Assembly: GCA_031826515.1 (NCBI GenBank) | Contig: CP134536.1 | Span: 1,190,001-1,254,000 of the forward strand | Source: Flavobacteriaceae bacterium HL-DH10 | GTDB lineage: Bacteria > Bacteroidota > Bacteroidia > Flavobacteriales > Flavobacteriaceae | Length of the DNA: 64,000 nucleotides | Direction: 5' to 3' | Shown here: one piece after another, positions 53,143-62,647 of the stretch | Position numbering within the stretch: position 1 is the first letter of the stretch | Layout: every line of letters begins with the position of its first letter | Made by a program: the position numbers and the translations under genes | The notes under the pieces: generated by a model | Seen by the model: the letters and a program-made list of their open reading frames with translations, nothing else | What the model was told of the DNA's origin: nothing | Databases searched by the model: none

Positions 53143-54690
53143 TTACGCTTGATGCGGATCTTTAAGTAAATCGTTTACTGTTTTTACTGGATTAAATGTT
53201 TCTAGAGGCACCTCAACAAATATAGAATTCCAATAAGCCATACTACCATTCCATAACCCAGGAAGTTCTAATGCTTTAATATCAATACCATTTTGTGTTT
53301 TCATCGTTATAAAAGCAGCCTCAGGATCTACAAAGTCTAAAAGATTAAATTTCTCGCCTTTATAATTTTTAACACCACAAACTAAATCTGTTGGATTAAA
53401 ATGAGTGGCATTTTTAACGATATCTTCTTGTGCTTTATTTTCAATATCTATTTGAGCAAATTCAACGATTTGTAATGATATATTTCCATTTTCATCTTTT
53501 ACCCAAAATGGACCTCCACCAGGCTCCCCTTCATTTTTAACCATACCGCAAACACGAATAGGTCTGTTTAGCTTATCTTTTAAATAATTTCTTTTTACTT
53601 CGGAAGTAAAATCATCAAACTCTGAATCAATTGAAACATTTAATTTTTGAGATAAAAACATGGCTATTTCGATCATGTCGTTTTCAGAAACCAAGTCACC
53701 ATCCAACTGATTTAAAAACGTAAAAGCTTTTTCTTGAACTTCTAAAAGAACACCTGCTAGTAATTTTTTGTATTCTGAAACTTTAATATTTGTATTAGCA
53801 ACAACAATATTATCTATGTTTTTTATAAAAACCAGATCGTTATTTAGCGTGTTTAAATTCTCTAATAAAGCGCCGTGACCAGCTGGTCTAAATAAAATAG
53901 AACCATCTTCATTCCTAAAAACCTCACTTTCATTTGTTAATGCTATAGTTTCCGTTGCTTGATTTTGATATGAATAGGATACGTTAAAAACTGTATTTGT
54001 TTTTTGTTCTAAATCGGTTTTAATTTTATTTAATTCTGAATTAAAATAATTATGATGTTGCTCAGAAACCGTAAAATGTAAATCGGCTTTATTATTAGAA
54101 GAAGCATACAATGTAGATTCAAATAAATGTTCGTAAAAAGCAGTTACTACTTGCTGTTCATATTTATGAAATGGCAGCAATCCTTTTGGTAAAAAACTAT
54201 AATTCAAACCGTTTTCATTAAGCATGGTTTTTACAAATTCTAAATACTTTTCACCTGCTGCTAAACTTTCATAATTAGAATTCGATACTTTTACTTTAGA
54301 ATTAACCTCATCATAAAAAGGGAATTTTTCTAAATTAGAAATAAAGGTTTTTATTAATGTATCATTTTGTCTTTTAGCATAATCTACTATAGTTTCATTT
54401 GAAGCATCAAAGTTTTTCAAAAACTGAAATAAAAATTTAAACATTCGTGTTGCTGCACCTGAAGCAGGCACAAACTTCACAATAGATAATGCATTTTGTT
54501 TCGCGTTATATAATTCAATAAAACCTTGAGTCTTACCCTCATTAAAACACTCAACACCTTTCCCTATAGTAGCTGCTTCAACTAAGTTAGAATAGGACAT
54601 GCCATTTTTAATGCGACTTATTTGGGCATTCACTTGTGCTTGTGTTATCCCTTTATTTTGTATTTGTTGAATATCTTTTTCGGTAAACAT
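53143..54690 (-). CDS. DUF4301 protein
   Basis: A 515-residue cytoplasmic protein matching DUF4301, a Bacteroidetes family of unknown function. KFVPASGAATRMFKFLFQF near 73-91, LLPFHKY, LFRPAGHGALLENLN near 268-282 and RVCGMVKNEGEPGGGPFWVKDENG near 384-407 suggest a nucleotidyltransferase-like fold, with the G-rich sugar-nucleotide-type loop, but this is only an impression. It lies between the NadR-like kinase and arfB with gaps of 3 bases each side, so all are one operon. Confidence 0.85.
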   Translation of the reverse strand: MFTEKDIQQIQNKGITQAQVNAQISRIKNGMSYSNLVEAATIGKGVECFNEGKTQGFIELYNAKQNALSIVKFVPASGAATRMFKFLFQFLKNFDASNETIVDYAKRQNDTLIKTFISNLEKFPFYDEVNSKVKVSNSNYESLAAGEKYLEFVKTMLNENGLNYSFLPKGLLPFHKYEQQVVTAFYEHLFESTLYASSNNKADLHFTVSEQHHNYFNSELNKIKTDLEQKTNTVFNVSYSYQNQATETIALTNESEVFRNEDGSILFRPAGHGALLENLNTLNNDLVFIKNIDNIVVANTNIKVSEYKKLLAGVLLEVQEKAFTFLNQLDGDLVSENDMIEIAMFLSQKLNVSIDSEFDDFTSEVKRNYLKDKLNRPIRVCGMVKNEGEPGGGPFWVKDENGNISLQIVEFAQIDIENKAQEDIVKNATHFNPTDLVCGVKNYKGEKFNLLDFVDPEAAFITMKTQNGIDIKALELPGLWNGSMAYWNSIFVEVPLETFNPVKTVNDLLKDPHQA

Positions 54691-54693
54691 TAA

Positions 54694-55257
54694 TTATTTT
54701 TTTAAAAGTATATCAATATGTTTAATTGCTAATTCTAAACGTTCTTCCCTATTTCCTTTTAATAAAACATAAGGTCTTTTATTTACAACCAATGCCTCTT
54801 GAAAAGCTTTAAACATTTTTTCTCTGTGTTCTGACTTATCACGTAAATCATCTGCTTCCCAAGGCGTGTCAATATAGGTTAAAAAATATAAATCGTACGT
54901 ATTTTCTAACGCATACTTTTCAAGAATAGGATCACAGCTTCCTAAATAATAAGCCTCAGAATAGACTTTGGTTTCTAATAAATCGGTGTCACAAATTAAA
55001 ACCGTTTTTGTTTTTTGCGCCAATTTATTTTCAAGTTTTATTTGACCTTCTGCAATGGGTAACAAATCATCAACCTCGCAAGTTTTACGTTCGTTATTCC
55101 ATTTATTCTGAAGATATTCACGTGCATACTCAGGCACCCATATAGAATTATAATGCCTAGCTAATTGCCTAGACAAGGTTGTTTTACCTGTAGATTCTGG
55201 TCCAAACAAAACTACTTTAATACAGTTTGTCGATTGCTGTTTATACTTTTCTTCCAT
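54694..55257 (-). CDS. NadR-like nicotinamide riboside kinase/AAA ATPase
   Basis: A 187-residue P-loop kinase resembling the C-terminal ribosylnicotinamide kinase domain of NadR. Walker A is LFGPESTGKTTLSRQLA near 18-34, followed by WVPEYAREYL near 46-55, VLICDTDLLETKVYSEAYYG-like segment near 90-107, and a lid region DDLRDKSEHRE. It would phosphorylate nicotinamide riboside to NMN. Its 5' end overlaps pnuC by 46 bases, so transport and kinase are tightly coupled, as in vitamin salvage. Confidence 0.87.
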   Translation of the reverse strand: MEEKYKQQSTNCIKVVLFGPESTGKTTLSRQLARHYNSIWVPEYAREYLQNKWNNERKTCEVDDLLPIAEGQIKLENKLAQKTKTVLICDTDLLETKVYSEAYYLGSCDPILEKYALENTYDLYFLTYIDTPWEADDLRDKSEHREKMFKAFQEALVVNKRPYVLLKGNREERLELAIKHIDILLKK

Positions 55258-55850
55258 GTTAAATAACCAAATATAGCTATTATTGTAAATCCTAAATATT
55301 GCAAACTTGTAAAAGTAAATCCTTTGTAAAAATATAATGGAACCGAAATTAAATCACCTACAATCCAAAATATCCAATTCTCTAATTTTCTCCTTGCCAT
55401 AAGCCACATACCAACAAAAAATATAGCGGTAGTAAGCGTATCAACATAAGCAACCCAACTTGTCCATTTGTCAAATGCATTGTAAACTAAGTAAACAAAA
55501 AGCAGTGTTACTAAAAATATAGTTGCACCTAATTTTTTTTCGTTAAACGTTGTTTTCGAAATTGGAGTCACATGTGTTTCATCAACTTTTCGAGTCCAGA
55601 TATACCAACCATAAAGACTCATAATAAAATAGTAGACATTAATCATCATATCTCCTAACAATTCCCATTTTAACAATAAGTAAACAAAAATAGCAGTACT
55701 AATGATTCCCGTTGGGAATACCAAAATGTTATTTTGTTTTGAATACCAAACAGATAAAAACCCAAATATTACAGCTATTATTTCAAGAACGATATCTAAT
55801 GTTTCATAGGCTGTGTATTGCCCAAAGAGGAAGTCAAAAAGGGAGTTCAT
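55212..55850 (-). CDS. pnuC: PnuC-family vitamin transporter
   Basis: A 212-residue membrane protein with about seven helices and the PnuC signature KLENWIFWIVGDLISVPLYFYKGFTFTSLQYLGFTIIAIFGYLTW near the C-terminus. PnuC proteins take up nicotinamide riboside by facilitated diffusion with phosphorylation trapping; related PnuT proteins carry thiamine. The overlapping NadR-like kinase points to nicotinamide riboside. A TPP-controlled receptor lies four genes on, so thiamine is the alternative. No riboswitch is seen upstream of pnuC itself. Confidence 0.88.
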   Translation of the reverse strand: MNSLFDFLFGQYTAYETLDIVLEIIAVIFGFLSVWYSKQNNILVFPTGIISTAIFVYLLLKWELLGDMMINVYYFIMSLYGWYIWTRKVDETHVTPISKTTFNEKKLGATIFLVTLLFVYLVYNAFDKWTSWVAYVDTLTTAIFFVGMWLMARRKLENWIFWIVGDLISVPLYFYKGFTFTSLQYLGFTIIAIFGYLTWKKSINSNRQTVLK

Positions 55851-56300
55851 AGTTGTCTGGCAAAGGTGTTAATGTTAATTCTACTGATACTTTCATATAT
55901 AACTCACTTCTTTTTATTAGCCCAAAAACGACATGTCATTCTTAAAATTAGCCCTAAATGTAATACCTTTTTTTTCAAGAGAGAAAAACACATCAACTTC
56001 TATATAAATAGTTTTAATCTGTAGATATGAAATGGATGATATTCCATTCATAATGTTAAAAACTATTCATAACAGCAAAAATTAAAGACTAGAATCTATC
56101 TTGTCGATACACTTTTCTATCTAATTAATCCTCAAGATTATATTTTATTTAACAAATTTAAAATATTGAAAATCAATTAATTATTGTCCTTACTATTTTA
56201 TTTAAAAAACATAAATAACTAATAATCAGTATTTTAATTAAAAATATACGTTAAATAAAATATAAACTTGTTTTTTATAAATTTAAAAAAATCAGAATAG

Positions 56301-56320
56301 AGCAGGATAGAGCAGGATAG
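56301..56320 (+). repeat. Tandem 10-bp direct repeat upstream of the susC promoter
   Basis: AGCAGGATAG occurs twice head to tail, with a partial third match (GAATAG) just before it. One helical turn per repeat, ending 19 bases before the -7 box, is the geometry of an activator-binding site. Confidence 0.65.
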
Positions 56321-56339
56321 TCTTTTTAAATGTGAAATT

Positions 56340-56347
56340 TACATTTG
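56340..56347 (+). promoter_or_regulatory. -7 promoter element of the PUL
   Basis: TACATTTG matches TAnnTTTG; the predicted start is near 56354, leaving a 24-base leader to the susC ATG. Confidence 0.55.
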
Positions 56348-56377
56348 ATAACTAACTAACAACTAAATACATTTTTT

Positions 56378-59300
56378 ATGAGAAACAAAATTACGATTTT
56401 GATTTGTATTGTGCTTTGTACATTATTTTCTGCACCAGTGCAAGCGCAAGAAAAAAAGGTCTCTGGGACAATTTTGGACACTGCGGGTCAGCCGTTACCT
56501 GGTGTTAACATTATTATTAAAGGAACTCAAAGAGGTACAAGTACTGATTTTGATGGAAATTTTTCTATCAGAGCAAATGAAGCAGATATTCTAGTAATAT
56601 CTTACCTTGGTTTTGTAACCAAGGAAATTGCGGTTAAAGGTAAATCTACTATTAATGTATCACTAGATTCTGATACTAGTGATTTGGATGAAGTAGTATT
56701 GGTAAGTTTTGGTAAACAAAAAAAGAGTAGCGTTATTGCCTCTATTAGCACTATTAAACCATCTGAATTAAAAATTCCATCTAGTAATTTAACAACTGCT
56801 TTAGCAGGAAGAGTTGCTGGTTTAATTTCTTTCCAAAGAGGGGGCGAACCAGGAAGAGATGATGCGAGCTTCTTTGTGAGAGGCGTTACTACATTTGGAT
56901 ATGGTAATGGCCCTCTTATTTTAATTGATGGAGTCGAATTAACGGTTAGTGATCTTCGTAGAATTCACCCAGATGATATTGCTGCATTCTCTATTATGAA
57001 AGATGCATCGGCGACTGCCTTATATGGTGCACGTGGAGCAAATGGTGTTATTTATGTTACATTAAAAGAAGGTATTGAAGGTCCTGCTCGTTATTCTGGC
57101 AGAATAGAAGCGTCCTTTTCATCTCCAACAAGAAATATCGAATTAGCCGATCCTATTACTTATATGAGAATGGGCAATGAAGCTGTAAAAACAAGAGATC
57201 CTTTAGGATTATTAATTTATTCTCAAGAAAAAATAGCAAAAACAGCTGCTGGTATAGACCCTATTCTATATCCTACTACAGATTGGTATAGAGAGCTATT
57301 TAAAAATTACACACTAAATAAAAGAGCCAATTTTAACGTAAATGGTGGTGGTAAAGTAGCAAAATACTACGTAGCCATGTCTGCTACCCAAGATAATGGA
57401 ATATTAGAAGTGCCAAAATTAAATGATTTTAACAATAACGTTAAGTTCACTCAGTTTAATCTTCGATCCAATACCAATATTGACTTAAGTAAAACATCTA
57501 AACTTAATGTTAAATTTAACCTTGCTTTTGATGAATATAGTGGACCAGTTACTCCAAGTGGTCAAAGTGGTGGTCAGTATGTGTATAATTTAGTAATGCG
57601 GTCTAATCCTGTTTTATTTAGACCTTTTTACGAACCAGATGCTGCAAATGAATTTACCAATCATATCCTTTTCGGAAATTATGCAGAAGACGACAACACT
57701 CCTAGTTACATAAACCCTTTCGCTGAAATGGCTAAAGGTTACCAAGAGGGTACCACCAATAAGTTGATAGGACAATTAGAATTTATTCAAAATTTAAAGT
57801 CTGTTACAGAAGGGCTTGAATTTAAAGGTGTTTTTGCTGCTACTAAAGAGTCTAGATATTCTATTAATAGAGCTTATAACCCTTATTATTATTCGCCATA
57901 CCAAAACCCTGATACTGATGAAGTGATATTGATACCACTAAACGAAGAACAAGGGACAGAATATTTAGATTTCGCTGATGGCGAAAAGTATGTTTCATCT
58001 ACAACCTATTTAGAATCTAGGCTTACCTATAATAAAACCCTCAATGAAACACATGATTTTACAGGACTGCTAGTATATACCTTAAACCACAGATTATTTT
58101 CTGTTACAGGGGGAACATTACAAGATGGATTAGCATTCAGAAATATGGGGCTAGCTGGTCGTTTTACATATGGATATGACAATCGTTATTTTGGTGAATT
58201 TAACTTTGGCTATAATGGCTCTGAAAGATTTGCTAAAAATGAACGTTGGGGTTACTTTCCTTCACTTGGTTTTGGATGGTTAGCGTCTAATGAAAAGTTT
58301 TTAGAAAACAATAATGCCATTACAAACTTAAAGTTTAAAGTTACTTACGGTTTGGTAGGTAATGATGCTATTGGAAGTAGATCCGACAGGTTTTTTTACT
58401 TGTCACAAGTTAATCTAAACGATGGCAACTATACATACCCTACAGGTGAAGCCTACGATTATAGAAACGGAGGCATTAGCATAGGTAGATATGCAAACGA
58501 TCAAATAACTTGGGAAACGGCTAAAAAATTAAATTTAGGAATTGAGCTGGGTTTATTTAACGATTTAACATTTGAAGTCGATTTTTTTAGTGAAAAAAGA
58601 GAAGATATTTTAACAGATAGAATAATACCTTCTACATTAGGTTTGCAAGCAGGGGTGAGAGCCAATGTGGGTGAAGCTAAGAGTCAAGGTATTGATGGTT
58701 CATTAGTGTATAATAAAAGTTTTGATAGTGATTTTTGGCTACAGGCCAGAGCAAACTTTACCTATGCAACTAATGAAATTACTAAAATTGAAGAACCAGA
58801 TTATTCTGAAACTCCTTGGTTATCTCGGGTAGGCCAACCAATTAACCAAGTATGGGGGCTTGTTGCCGAACGGTTATTTGTAGATCAAGCAGAGGTTAAT
58901 AATTCACCAGAGCAAAGTTATGGAGAATATACTGGGGGAGATATCAAATATAAAGATATCAATGAAGATGGTAGAATTACAGAATTAGATAGAGTGCCAA
59001 TAGGTAATCCTAGTGTACCAGAAATTGTATATGGTTTTGGGGTATCAGTTGGTTATAAAGGGTTTGATTTATCATGCTTTTTTCAAGGATCAGCAAATTC
59101 ATCTTTTTGGGTAAATGCTTTAGCAACAGCTCCTTTTTATAATGGACAACAACTATTAAAAGTTTATGCAGATGATTATTGGTCTGAAACTAACAGAAAT
59201 GTATTTGCAACATGGCCAAGACTTTCAAATTCAAGAATCCGTAATAACGATCAAACAAGTACATGGTTTATGCAAGATGGTGCCTTTTTAAGATTAAAGT

Positions 59301-59494
59301 CTGCTGAGATAGGATACAATTTACCTGATAGCTTTACTAAAAAATTAAAAATGGATAAAGTACGTTTGTATGCAAGTGGAACGAATCTATTTGTTTTAAG
59401 TAACTTTAAACTTTGGGATCCAGAGTTGGCAGGAAATGGCTTAAGTTACCCTAACCAAAAAGTACTAAATCTAGGTTTAAACGTTTCATTTTAA
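56378..59494 (+). CDS. SusC/RagA-family TonB-linked outer-membrane protein
   Basis: A 1038-residue SusC-type importer. Signal peptide MRNKITILICIVLCTLFSAPVQAQ, carboxypeptidase-regulatory-like domain about 30-105 (VSGTILDTAGQPLPGVNIII, GTSTDFDGNFSI), LDEVVLVSFGKQKKSSV, plug domain about 120-230 with the RagA hallmark FSIMKDASATALYGARGANGVIYVT, and a barrel ending LNLGLNVSF. It forms a complex with the SusD lipoprotein encoded 11 bases downstream to import large glycans or oligomers. It is the first gene of the locus, behind a promoter with tandem repeats. The glycan cannot be named from these genes. Confidence 0.95.
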   Translation: MRNKITILICIVLCTLFSAPVQAQEKKVSGTILDTAGQPLPGVNIIIKGTQRGTSTDFDGNFSIRANEADILVISYLGFVTKEIAVKGKSTINVSLDSDTSDLDEVVLVSFGKQKKSSVIASISTIKPSELKIPSSNLTTALAGRVAGLISFQRGGEPGRDDASFFVRGVTTFGYGNGPLILIDGVELTVSDLRRIHPDDIAAFSIMKDASATALYGARGANGVIYVTLKEGIEGPARYSGRIEASFSSPTRNIELADPITYMRMGNEAVKTRDPLGLLIYSQEKIAKTAAGIDPILYPTTDWYRELFKNYTLNKRANFNVNGGGKVAKYYVAMSATQDNGILEVPKLNDFNNNVKFTQFNLRSNTNIDLSKTSKLNVKFNLAFDEYSGPVTPSGQSGGQYVYNLVMRSNPVLFRPFYEPDAANEFTNHILFGNYAEDDNTPSYINPFAEMAKGYQEGTTNKLIGQLEFIQNLKSVTEGLEFKGVFAATKESRYSINRAYNPYYYSPYQNPDTDEVILIPLNEEQGTEYLDFADGEKYVSSTTYLESRLTYNKTLNETHDFTGLLVYTLNHRLFSVTGGTLQDGLAFRNMGLAGRFTYGYDNRYFGEFNFGYNGSERFAKNERWGYFPSLGFGWLASNEKFLENNNAITNLKFKVTYGLVGNDAIGSRSDRFFYLSQVNLNDGNYTYPTGEAYDYRNGGISIGRYANDQITWETAKKLNLGIELGLFNDLTFEVDFFSEKREDILTDRIIPSTLGLQAGVRANVGEAKSQGIDGSLVYNKSFDSDFWLQARANFTYATNEITKIEEPDYSETPWLSRVGQPINQVWGLVAERLFVDQAEVNNSPEQSYGEYTGGDIKYKDINEDGRITELDRVPIGNPSVPEIVYGFGVSVGYKGFDLSCFFQGSANSSFWVNALATAPFYNGQQLLKVYADDYWSETNRNVFATWPRLSNSRIRNNDQTSTWFMQDGAFLRLKSAEIGYNLPDSFTKKLKMDKVRLYASGTNLFVLSNFKLWDPELAGNGLSYPNQKVLNLGLNVSF

Positions 59495-59505
59495 AAAGAT
59501 AAACT

Positions 59506-61404
59506 ATGAAAAAATATATATATTCATTAACAATAATTGTAGCATCTTTATTTTATACGTGTAGTGATTATTTGGATGTTGTGCCCGATAACGTAGCGAC
59601 TATAGATAACGCGTTCACAGATAAATTTAATACAGAGAAATTTTTATACACCATATATGCCGCTCTACCAAGTGCAGGAGATGTATTCAACCCTGGACTA
59701 AATACGGCAGATGAAGTTTGGTATCCCAGAGAGCGAAATTGGAATATTGATATTCCAATGGGAAGACAAAATGTAACTACTCCTGAATTAGACAGGTGGG
59801 CAGGAACAGGAAAGAACAACCTCTACGTAGCAATAAACAACTGTAATATTTTCCTAAATAGAATTGAGGGCGTAAGAGATATGACTGACTCAGAAAAAGA
59901 ATTATGGACTGCAGAGGTTAACTTTTTAAAAGCATATTATCATTTTTATTTAGTGCAAATGTACGGTCCTATCGTTATTAATGATGAAGAAATAATAGTT
60001 TCAGATTCTGCAGATAAGATTCTTCAAGTACGTAGTTCAATTGACGAATGCTTCACTTATATTATTGATTTGTTAGATAAAGCAATCGTAGATTTACCTC
60101 TTAACTTAAACTTTGAAGTTGAAGAATTGGGACGCGTCAACAAATTAATTGCAGCGTCTATAAAAGCGAAAGTTTTAATGACATATGCCAGCCCATTGTT
60201 TAATGGTAATAGCGTTTATACTAACTTTAAAAACAGTGAGGGAGAAGCCTTATTTCCAACTGCTTACGATCCAGAAAAATGGAATAAAGCCGTTATAGCT
60301 TGTAAAAAGGCTATAGATTTATCAGAAGAAGCAGGTATAAAATTATATCAAAAAGAAGATTATCAAAATGCATTTCAAGCAAATCTTTCAGATGAAACAT
60401 TATTAACAGCAGCTTTAAGAGATAGAATTACTAAAGAGTGGAACAATGAACTCATTTGGGGCGATACTCAATTTGCAGCAAACGGAAGCACTTTGCATGG
60501 TAATTCGATGACTGTTTTATTTCCTCTAACAAGTCAATATAGACCAGCACAAACACATGCTGCAACAATGCGAATAGCTGAACTGTACTATAGCGAAAAT
60601 GGAGTTCCTATTGATGAAGATGTATCGTTTGATTATGCTAATAGATTTAAAACTAGAACAGCATCAGAGGACGATAAGTTTCATGTAGAAGTAGGTGAGG
60701 AAACAGCAGTTCTAAATTTTAATAGAGAAACACGTTTTTATTCAGATTTATCTTTTGATAGATGTGTATGGTATGGTAATGGAAAACAAGGTGCTGAAGA
60801 TGATGTATATTATATCCATAAAAGATCTGGTGAGTTTGCTGGACCTGTATCAAGGTCAGATTATAATATGACAGGTTATGCGCCTAAAAAGTTAATAGGA
60901 ATGGATACCGAAATAGCTGGAGGAACACGTTTAGCTATAGTAAGATACCCTTTTCCTATAATCAGGCTAGCAGATTTGTATTTATATTATGCTGAGGCAT
61001 TAAACGAATCTAAGACCGCTCCAGACAGTCAAGTTTACGAGTATATAGATTTGGTTCGCGACAGAGCAGGTCTTGAAGGTGTTGTTTCTAGTTGGTCAAA
61101 CTACTCTAATGCACCTAATAAGCCATTAACTAAAGAAGGAATGAGAAAAATTATTCAGCAAGAAAGACTTATTGAATTCACATTCGAAGGTGGGCGCTTT
61201 TGGGATTTAAGGCGTTGGAAATTATTAAAAGATTATATGAATAAGCCAATAAAAGGATGGTCTGTTGAAGAAGAAGCGTTAGATGATTATTATACTCCAA
61301 GGGTAATATTTAGCCCAACTTTTTCTGAAAAGGATTATTTCTGGCCAATTCCAGAGAATGAGATAATTAATAACCCAAGATTAATTCAAAATTTAGGATG
61401 GTAG
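59506..61404 (+). CDS. RagB/SusD-family surface lipoprotein
   Basis: A 632-residue SusD-like glycan-binding lipoprotein. The signal ends ASLFYTCSDYLDVVPDN, the usual SusD start after the lipobox Cys. The TPR helices follow (AEVNFLKAYYHFYLVQMYGPIVI near 135-157), and the C-terminal SusD domain contains YPFPIIRLADLYLYYAEALNE and the final IIQQERLIEFTFEGGRFWDLRRW block near 546-568. It caps the SusC barrel. Complete and in an operon with SusC. Confidence 0.95.
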   Translation: MKKYIYSLTIIVASLFYTCSDYLDVVPDNVATIDNAFTDKFNTEKFLYTIYAALPSAGDVFNPGLNTADEVWYPRERNWNIDIPMGRQNVTTPELDRWAGTGKNNLYVAINNCNIFLNRIEGVRDMTDSEKELWTAEVNFLKAYYHFYLVQMYGPIVINDEEIIVSDSADKILQVRSSIDECFTYIIDLLDKAIVDLPLNLNFEVEELGRVNKLIAASIKAKVLMTYASPLFNGNSVYTNFKNSEGEALFPTAYDPEKWNKAVIACKKAIDLSEEAGIKLYQKEDYQNAFQANLSDETLLTAALRDRITKEWNNELIWGDTQFAANGSTLHGNSMTVLFPLTSQYRPAQTHAATMRIAELYYSENGVPIDEDVSFDYANRFKTRTASEDDKFHVEVGEETAVLNFNRETRFYSDLSFDRCVWYGNGKQGAEDDVYYIHKRSGEFAGPVSRSDYNMTGYAPKKLIGMDTEIAGGTRLAIVRYPFPIIRLADLYLYYAEALNESKTAPDSQVYEYIDLVRDRAGLEGVVSSWSNYSNAPNKPLTKEGMRKIIQQERLIEFTFEGGRFWDLRRWKLLKDYMNKPIKGWSVEEEALDDYYTPRVIFSPTFSEKDYFWPIPENEIINNPRLIQNLGW

Positions 61405-61431
61405 TTTATTATTAACATAAAACAAACGATT

Positions 61432-62628
61432 ATGAAAAAAATATTTAAATTATTAATGTTAGCCCTTTTTTTCTCAGCTTATATAGCTTGTGATGAGTAC
61501 GAGCACATGCCTGTTTCTTCTGATAGAGAAAAACCTTCTATAATAGAGAATATTCAATATTCTGCAATAAACGGAGGTGTAGATATTACATATGATATAC
61601 CAAACGATAAAGATTTATTATATGTAAAAGCTGTTTATACAAATACCTTAGGTGAAGAATCTGAAGTAAAAACATCTATTTTCGATAATAAAATTCAAGT
61701 TTTAGGATTTGGGGACACTTCTGAAAAGAAAATCTCCTTATATGCCGTAGATAGGTCTAATAATGTTTCAGAACCAGTAAGCATAATGGTAACACCATTA
61801 GCATCTCCTTTATCTTTGATACAACCATCTTTGAGTATTATAGCAGATTATGGAGGCGCTCGTTTTACATGGGAAAACGAAACCAATACACCAATAGCTA
61901 TAGAGTTAATGGTTAAAAATAACCGTGGAAAAATGGAAATTTTAGAAACGGTTTATACAGAAGCAAAATCTTCGCAACAAGCCTTAAGAGATTTAGAATC
62001 TGTACCTACATTATTTGCAGCACTTATTAAAGATAATTATGGTAATGTTTCAGATACCATTTTTGCGAATACTCCAGATAAATTATTAACACCTTTATTT
62101 GAAGAGAAATTAGATAAAAACTTATTCTTACCTGTTTACTTAGACAATGATGATAACTGGAATGCATGGGGGGATTATTTTGGTATTTTTGATGATAATC
62201 CTACAACTATGGGACATACAGGAGGTTCAGGTTTAGGTACAGGTACAAATATTTTTACGGTAGATTTAGGTGTTAACGTATCCTTAAGTAGAATTAGGCT
62301 TAATAGTAGGTTAAGAAAAACACAAGAAATATATGGTAGAGGCGCTCCTAAACAATATAAATTGTATGGTGCTAAAACATTACCAGGTACAGACGGTAAT
62401 TTAGATGATTGGACATTTTTACGTACATGTGATACTTGGAAACCTTCAGGGTTACCATTAGGGTCTCTATCAGACGAAGATGTAATTCAATATACAGCTG
62501 GATTTGAATTTATTTTTGATCTGCCTGTAGAAATTCGTTATTTTAGAATAGTAGTTACTGAGACCTGGGATAATGCGGCTTTCTGTAATATTACAGAAAT
62601 GAACGTATGGGGTAGTATCTTTGATTAA
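61432..62628 (+). CDS. DUF4959/DUF5126/DUF5000-type surface lipoprotein
   Basis: A 398-residue PUL lipoprotein. The signal ends FFSAYIACDEYEH (lipobox Cys near 20). It appears to have an N-terminal Ig-like DUF4959 domain (about 30-120), a middle DUF5126-like domain (about 125-215) and a C-terminal DUF5000/discoidin-like domain (about 235-395) with NPTTMGHTGGSGLGTGTNIFTVDLG, SRIRLNSRLRKTQEIYGRGAPKQYKLYG and EIRYFRIVVTETWDNAAFCNITEMNVWG. Such proteins follow SusD in many Bacteroidetes PULs and probably bind the glycan at the cell surface. 28 bases after susD. Confidence 0.85.
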   Translation: MKKIFKLLMLALFFSAYIACDEYEHMPVSSDREKPSIIENIQYSAINGGVDITYDIPNDKDLLYVKAVYTNTLGEESEVKTSIFDNKIQVLGFGDTSEKKISLYAVDRSNNVSEPVSIMVTPLASPLSLIQPSLSIIADYGGARFTWENETNTPIAIELMVKNNRGKMEILETVYTEAKSSQQALRDLESVPTLFAALIKDNYGNVSDTIFANTPDKLLTPLFEEKLDKNLFLPVYLDNDDNWNAWGDYFGIFDDNPTTMGHTGGSGLGTGTNIFTVDLGVNVSLSRIRLNSRLRKTQEIYGRGAPKQYKLYGAKTLPGTDGNLDDWTFLRTCDTWKPSGLPLGSLSDEDVIQYTAGFEFIFDLPVEIRYFRIVVTETWDNAAFCNITEMNVWGSIFD

Positions 62629-62647
62629 AAAATTAAAAATTTGAATT

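Larger units (their letters stand above)
55851..56377. other. 527-base intergenic region between pnuC and the PUL
   Basis: No gene is visible. The left part is the divergent upstream region of pnuC, the middle (about 56000-56280) is very AT-rich without clear structure, and the right end holds a 10-bp tandem repeat and a promoter for susC, listed separately. Confidence 0.6.

Noticed and set aside
61432-62628. Idea that the PUL lipoprotein is an enzyme
   Set aside because: No catalytic motif is visible; the discoidin-like C-terminus indicates binding.
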